The notes beneath the pieces were generated by a model, which was not told where the DNA came from, did not search any database, and was given only the letters and a program-made list of their open reading frames with translations. From Amycolatopsis mediterranei (lineage in GTDB: Bacteria; Actinomycetota; Actinomycetes; Mycobacteriales; Pseudonocardiaceae): 64,000 nt of DNA. The DNA lies in assembly GCF_026017845.1 (NCBI RefSeq), contig NZ_CP100416.1, forward strand, positions 5,251,635-5,315,634, in the 5' to 3' direction. A program made the translations under genes and the position numbers. This document shows positions 62,498 to 64,000 of this stretch, one piece after another. Within the stretch, counting starts at the first letter, position 1, and every line of letters starts with the position of its first letter.

Positions 62498-63874
62498 ATG
62501 ACCGCAGCCACGTACCAGGAGATAGTTGACGACAACGGAAGAGTTTACCGGGTAGGCGAATCCCCGCACGACATCATGGGGCGCTCGCGCAGCTGGATGG
62601 TCTGGCTGCCGTGGGTCGCGATGATGGCGGTCAGCGTGTTCGAGTACGGCTGGGGCGCCGTCGAGGGCACGCTGGAGGAGAAGTACGGCTGGACGCTGTC
62701 GGACGCGTTCTGGCTGGCCAGCATCTGGGCGGTGTTCCAGGCCGGTGTCGCCTTCCCGGCGGGCCGGCTCAGAGAGCGCAACGTCGTCTCGGCGAAGACG
62801 GCGATGCTGGCCGGTGCCGTGTGCAGCGGCATCGGTTACTTCACCATCGCGCACAGCGGGAACCTCACGCTGGCCTTCATCGGCTACTCGGTCCTCGGCG
62901 GCACCGGCGCCGGGCTCGTGTACGCGACCTGCATCAACATGGTCGGCAAGTGGTACCCGGAGAAGCGCGGCGCACGCACCGGGTTCGTGAACGGCGGCTT
63001 CGCCTACGGCTCGGTGCCGTTCATCTACCTGTTCAGCGCGTTCCTCGGGCACGAGAACGTCACCGGGGTGCTGGACGGCATCGGCCTGTACATGCTGATC
63101 GTCGTCGGCGTCTGCGGCTTCCTGTTCAAGGACCCGCCGAAGAGCTGGTGGCCGAAGGAGGTCGATCCGCTCACCTGGGCGAAGGGCAACGTCGGCGTGC
63201 AGACCCTGGCCAAGAACCCGCCCGCGGTCCGGCAGTTCACGCCGATGGAGGCGATCCGGACCGGGATGCTCCCGCTGATGTGGGTGTGCCTGGTGATCAT
63301 CGGCGGGGTTTCGCTGTTCGGCATCAACTTCCAGGTCCCGTTCGCCAAGGAAAGCCACTTCGGCGCGTTCGTCGCGGCCTCGTCGGCCGGCGTGCTGGCG
63401 ATCGTCAACGGCACCGGCCGCGCGGTCGTCGGCTGGGCGTCGGACAAGCTCGGCCGGCGCCGGACGCTGACGATCGTGCTGCTCATCGCCGCCGGCGCCC
63501 AGTTCGGCGTGCTGTACGCCGGGAACACGCACAATCTGGTGCTCTTCATGGTGTTCGCGTTCCTGACCGGCTTCGGCGGCGGGGCGTTCTACCCGCTGTT
63601 CGCCGCGCTGGTGCCGGACTACTTCGGCGAGAACAACAACGCGTCGAACTACGGCCTGGTCTACAGCGCAAAACTGGTCGGTGGCGTCGGCGGTGGCGGG
63701 CTCGCCGCGGGGGTCATCAGTGCGTGGGGCTACACAGGCGCGTACGTCCTGGCCGGGTGCATCGCGGTGCTTTCGGCGGTGCTGACGCTGTTCCTGCGCC
63801 AGCCGGGCCGGCCGCGCCACCAGCTCGCCGAAACCGAGCTGGTGACGCGGCCTTCCGCCGCTGCGGGCGGCTGA
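62498..63874 (+). CDS. OFA-family MFS transporter (oxalate/formate antiporter-like), copy 2
   Basis: This 458-residue, twelve-segment transporter is a close relative of the protein encoded at 52098, sharing the soluble N-terminal VDDNGRVYRVGES leader and GYSVLGGTGAGLVYATC. It has the OFA-type loop GWASDKLGRRRTLT. As the last gene of the decarboxylase/CoA-transferase operon it most likely imports oxalate and exports formate across the cytoplasmic membrane. AAGGAG precedes the ATG. A hairpin follows the stop. Confidence 0.88.
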   Translation: MTAATYQEIVDDNGRVYRVGESPHDIMGRSRSWMVWLPWVAMMAVSVFEYGWGAVEGTLEEKYGWTLSDAFWLASIWAVFQAGVAFPAGRLRERNVVSAKTAMLAGAVCSGIGYFTIAHSGNLTLAFIGYSVLGGTGAGLVYATCINMVGKWYPEKRGARTGFVNGGFAYGSVPFIYLFSAFLGHENVTGVLDGIGLYMLIVVGVCGFLFKDPPKSWWPKEVDPLTWAKGNVGVQTLAKNPPAVRQFTPMEAIRTGMLPLMWVCLVIIGGVSLFGINFQVPFAKESHFGAFVAASSAGVLAIVNGTGRAVVGWASDKLGRRRTLTIVLLIAAGAQFGVLYAGNTHNLVLFMVFAFLTGFGGGAFYPLFAALVPDYFGENNNASNYGLVYSAKLVGGVGGGGLAAGVISAWGYTGAYVLAGCIAVLSAVLTLFLRQPGRPRHQLAETELVTRPSAAAGG

Positions 63875-63884
63875 TCCGGTAACC

Positions 63885-63919
63885 GCTCCCCGGTCCTGCG
63901 GTCATCAGGACCGGGGAGC
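63885..63919. terminator. Bidirectional hairpin terminator
   Basis: A perfect 14-bp stem (GCTCCCCGGTCCTG at 63885-63898 with its complement at 63906-63919) with a seven-base loop lies between the transporter and a convergent partial gene whose stop codon overlaps it. No T-run is present. Confidence 0.72.
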
Positions 63920-64000
63920 CTCCGGACGTTCGTGGTAGGCCTGGCGGGTCCGTTCGGTGTGCTTGGCCATGATCTTCTCGGCGGCGCCGGCGTCCTGGGC
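63905..64000 (-). CDS. C-terminus of a probable GntR/FCD-family regulator (partial)
   Basis: An open frame on the minus strand enters from the right edge and ends at TGA 63905-63907, giving 31 residues ending in HERPEAPRS and containing AAEKIMAKHTERTRQAY. Codon use is typical of this genome. The helical, Arg-rich end resembles the C-terminus of FCD-type GntR regulators, and its position at the end of the oxalate operon together with GCATAC-like sites would fit; the fragment is too short for certainty. Confidence 0.4.
   Translation of the reverse strand, partial: AQDAGAAEKIMAKHTERTRQAYHERPEAPRS

Noticed and set aside
63717..63905. A small open frame on the minus strand at the end of the second OFA transporter
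   Set aside because: It is antisense to the transporter, has no family pattern, and ends where the real convergent gene and hairpin begin.

Overview
The window looks like a chromosomal segment of an actinomycete of the Pseudonocardiales, most plausibly Amycolatopsis or a close relative. The reasons are the very high GC content with strong third-position G/C bias, many GTG and a few TTG starts, a Lsr2 nucleoid protein, an EspR-like regulator, an actinobacterial LexA box (GAAC-N4-GTTC) before dinB, and the mix of ANTAR/SpoIIE phosphatase, LacI-type sugar regulators and secreted glycosidases. The genus is an inference. No rRNA, tRNA, CRISPR array, prophage or complete insertion sequence was recognised.

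Layout. 1-8.4 kb: the end of an unknown gene, a CorA-type ion channel, then a two-gene signalling operon: a soluble hybrid histidine kinase with a long poly-HAMP array coupled to an ANTAR-GAF-PAS-SpoIIE phosphatase. 8.4-19 kb: mixed genes (Ca/H antiporter, LysR beside a PoxB-type pyruvate oxidase, membrane-anchored hypothetical, secreted HNH nuclease, ketosamine kinase-like, YjbR, GNAT, secreted M1 peptidase, DUF488). 19-33.8 kb: an L-rhamnose locus. A LacI regulator and a Tat-exported GH2 enzyme face an operon of ABC importer (ATPase, two permeases, binding lipoprotein), mutarotase, isomerase, aldolase/dehydrogenase fusion, an L-fucose/L-arabinose-isomerase-like protein and rhamnulokinase. 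33.8-36 kb: a NarL/DesK two-component pair and a small membrane protein.

36-44 kb: a polysaccharide locus. A LacI regulator has a GAGAGCGCTCTC palindrome before its own gene, and two more copies lie between a secreted DUF1996 gene and a secreted CBM-GH enzyme; a large GH31 with two carbohydrate-binding modules lies between. 44-51.5 kb: VOC/AraC pair, a three-gene EspR-like regulator / ImmA-IrrE protease / multi-pass membrane protein operon with repeated operators, a 2H phosphoesterase, a zinc-ribbon protein, SOS-controlled DNA polymerase IV, a methyltransferase and Lsr2.

52-64 kb: an oxalate/formyl-CoA region. It has two OFA-family transporters, an fdhD broken by an in-frame TAA, LysR, a sucCD pair, a ThDP-dependent oxalyl-CoA decarboxylase-like enzyme, formyl-CoA:oxalate CoA-transferase, an NDP-forming acyl-CoA synthetase, and the C-terminus of a probable GntR/FCD regulator. 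A similar sequence block precedes both the first transporter and the decarboxylase operon, which suggests shared control. Oxalate would be imported in exchange for formate, activated by Frc, decarboxylated to formyl-CoA, and its CoA recycled; the CoA ligases could supply CoA donors or recover energy.

The items most worth a second look are the HTH/ImmA-IrrE/membrane operon and its operators, the paired long palindromes at 8.4 and 37.1 kb with compensatory changes, the fdhD nonsense codon, the GAGAGCGCTCTC regulon, and the atypical decarboxylase in the oxalate operon.
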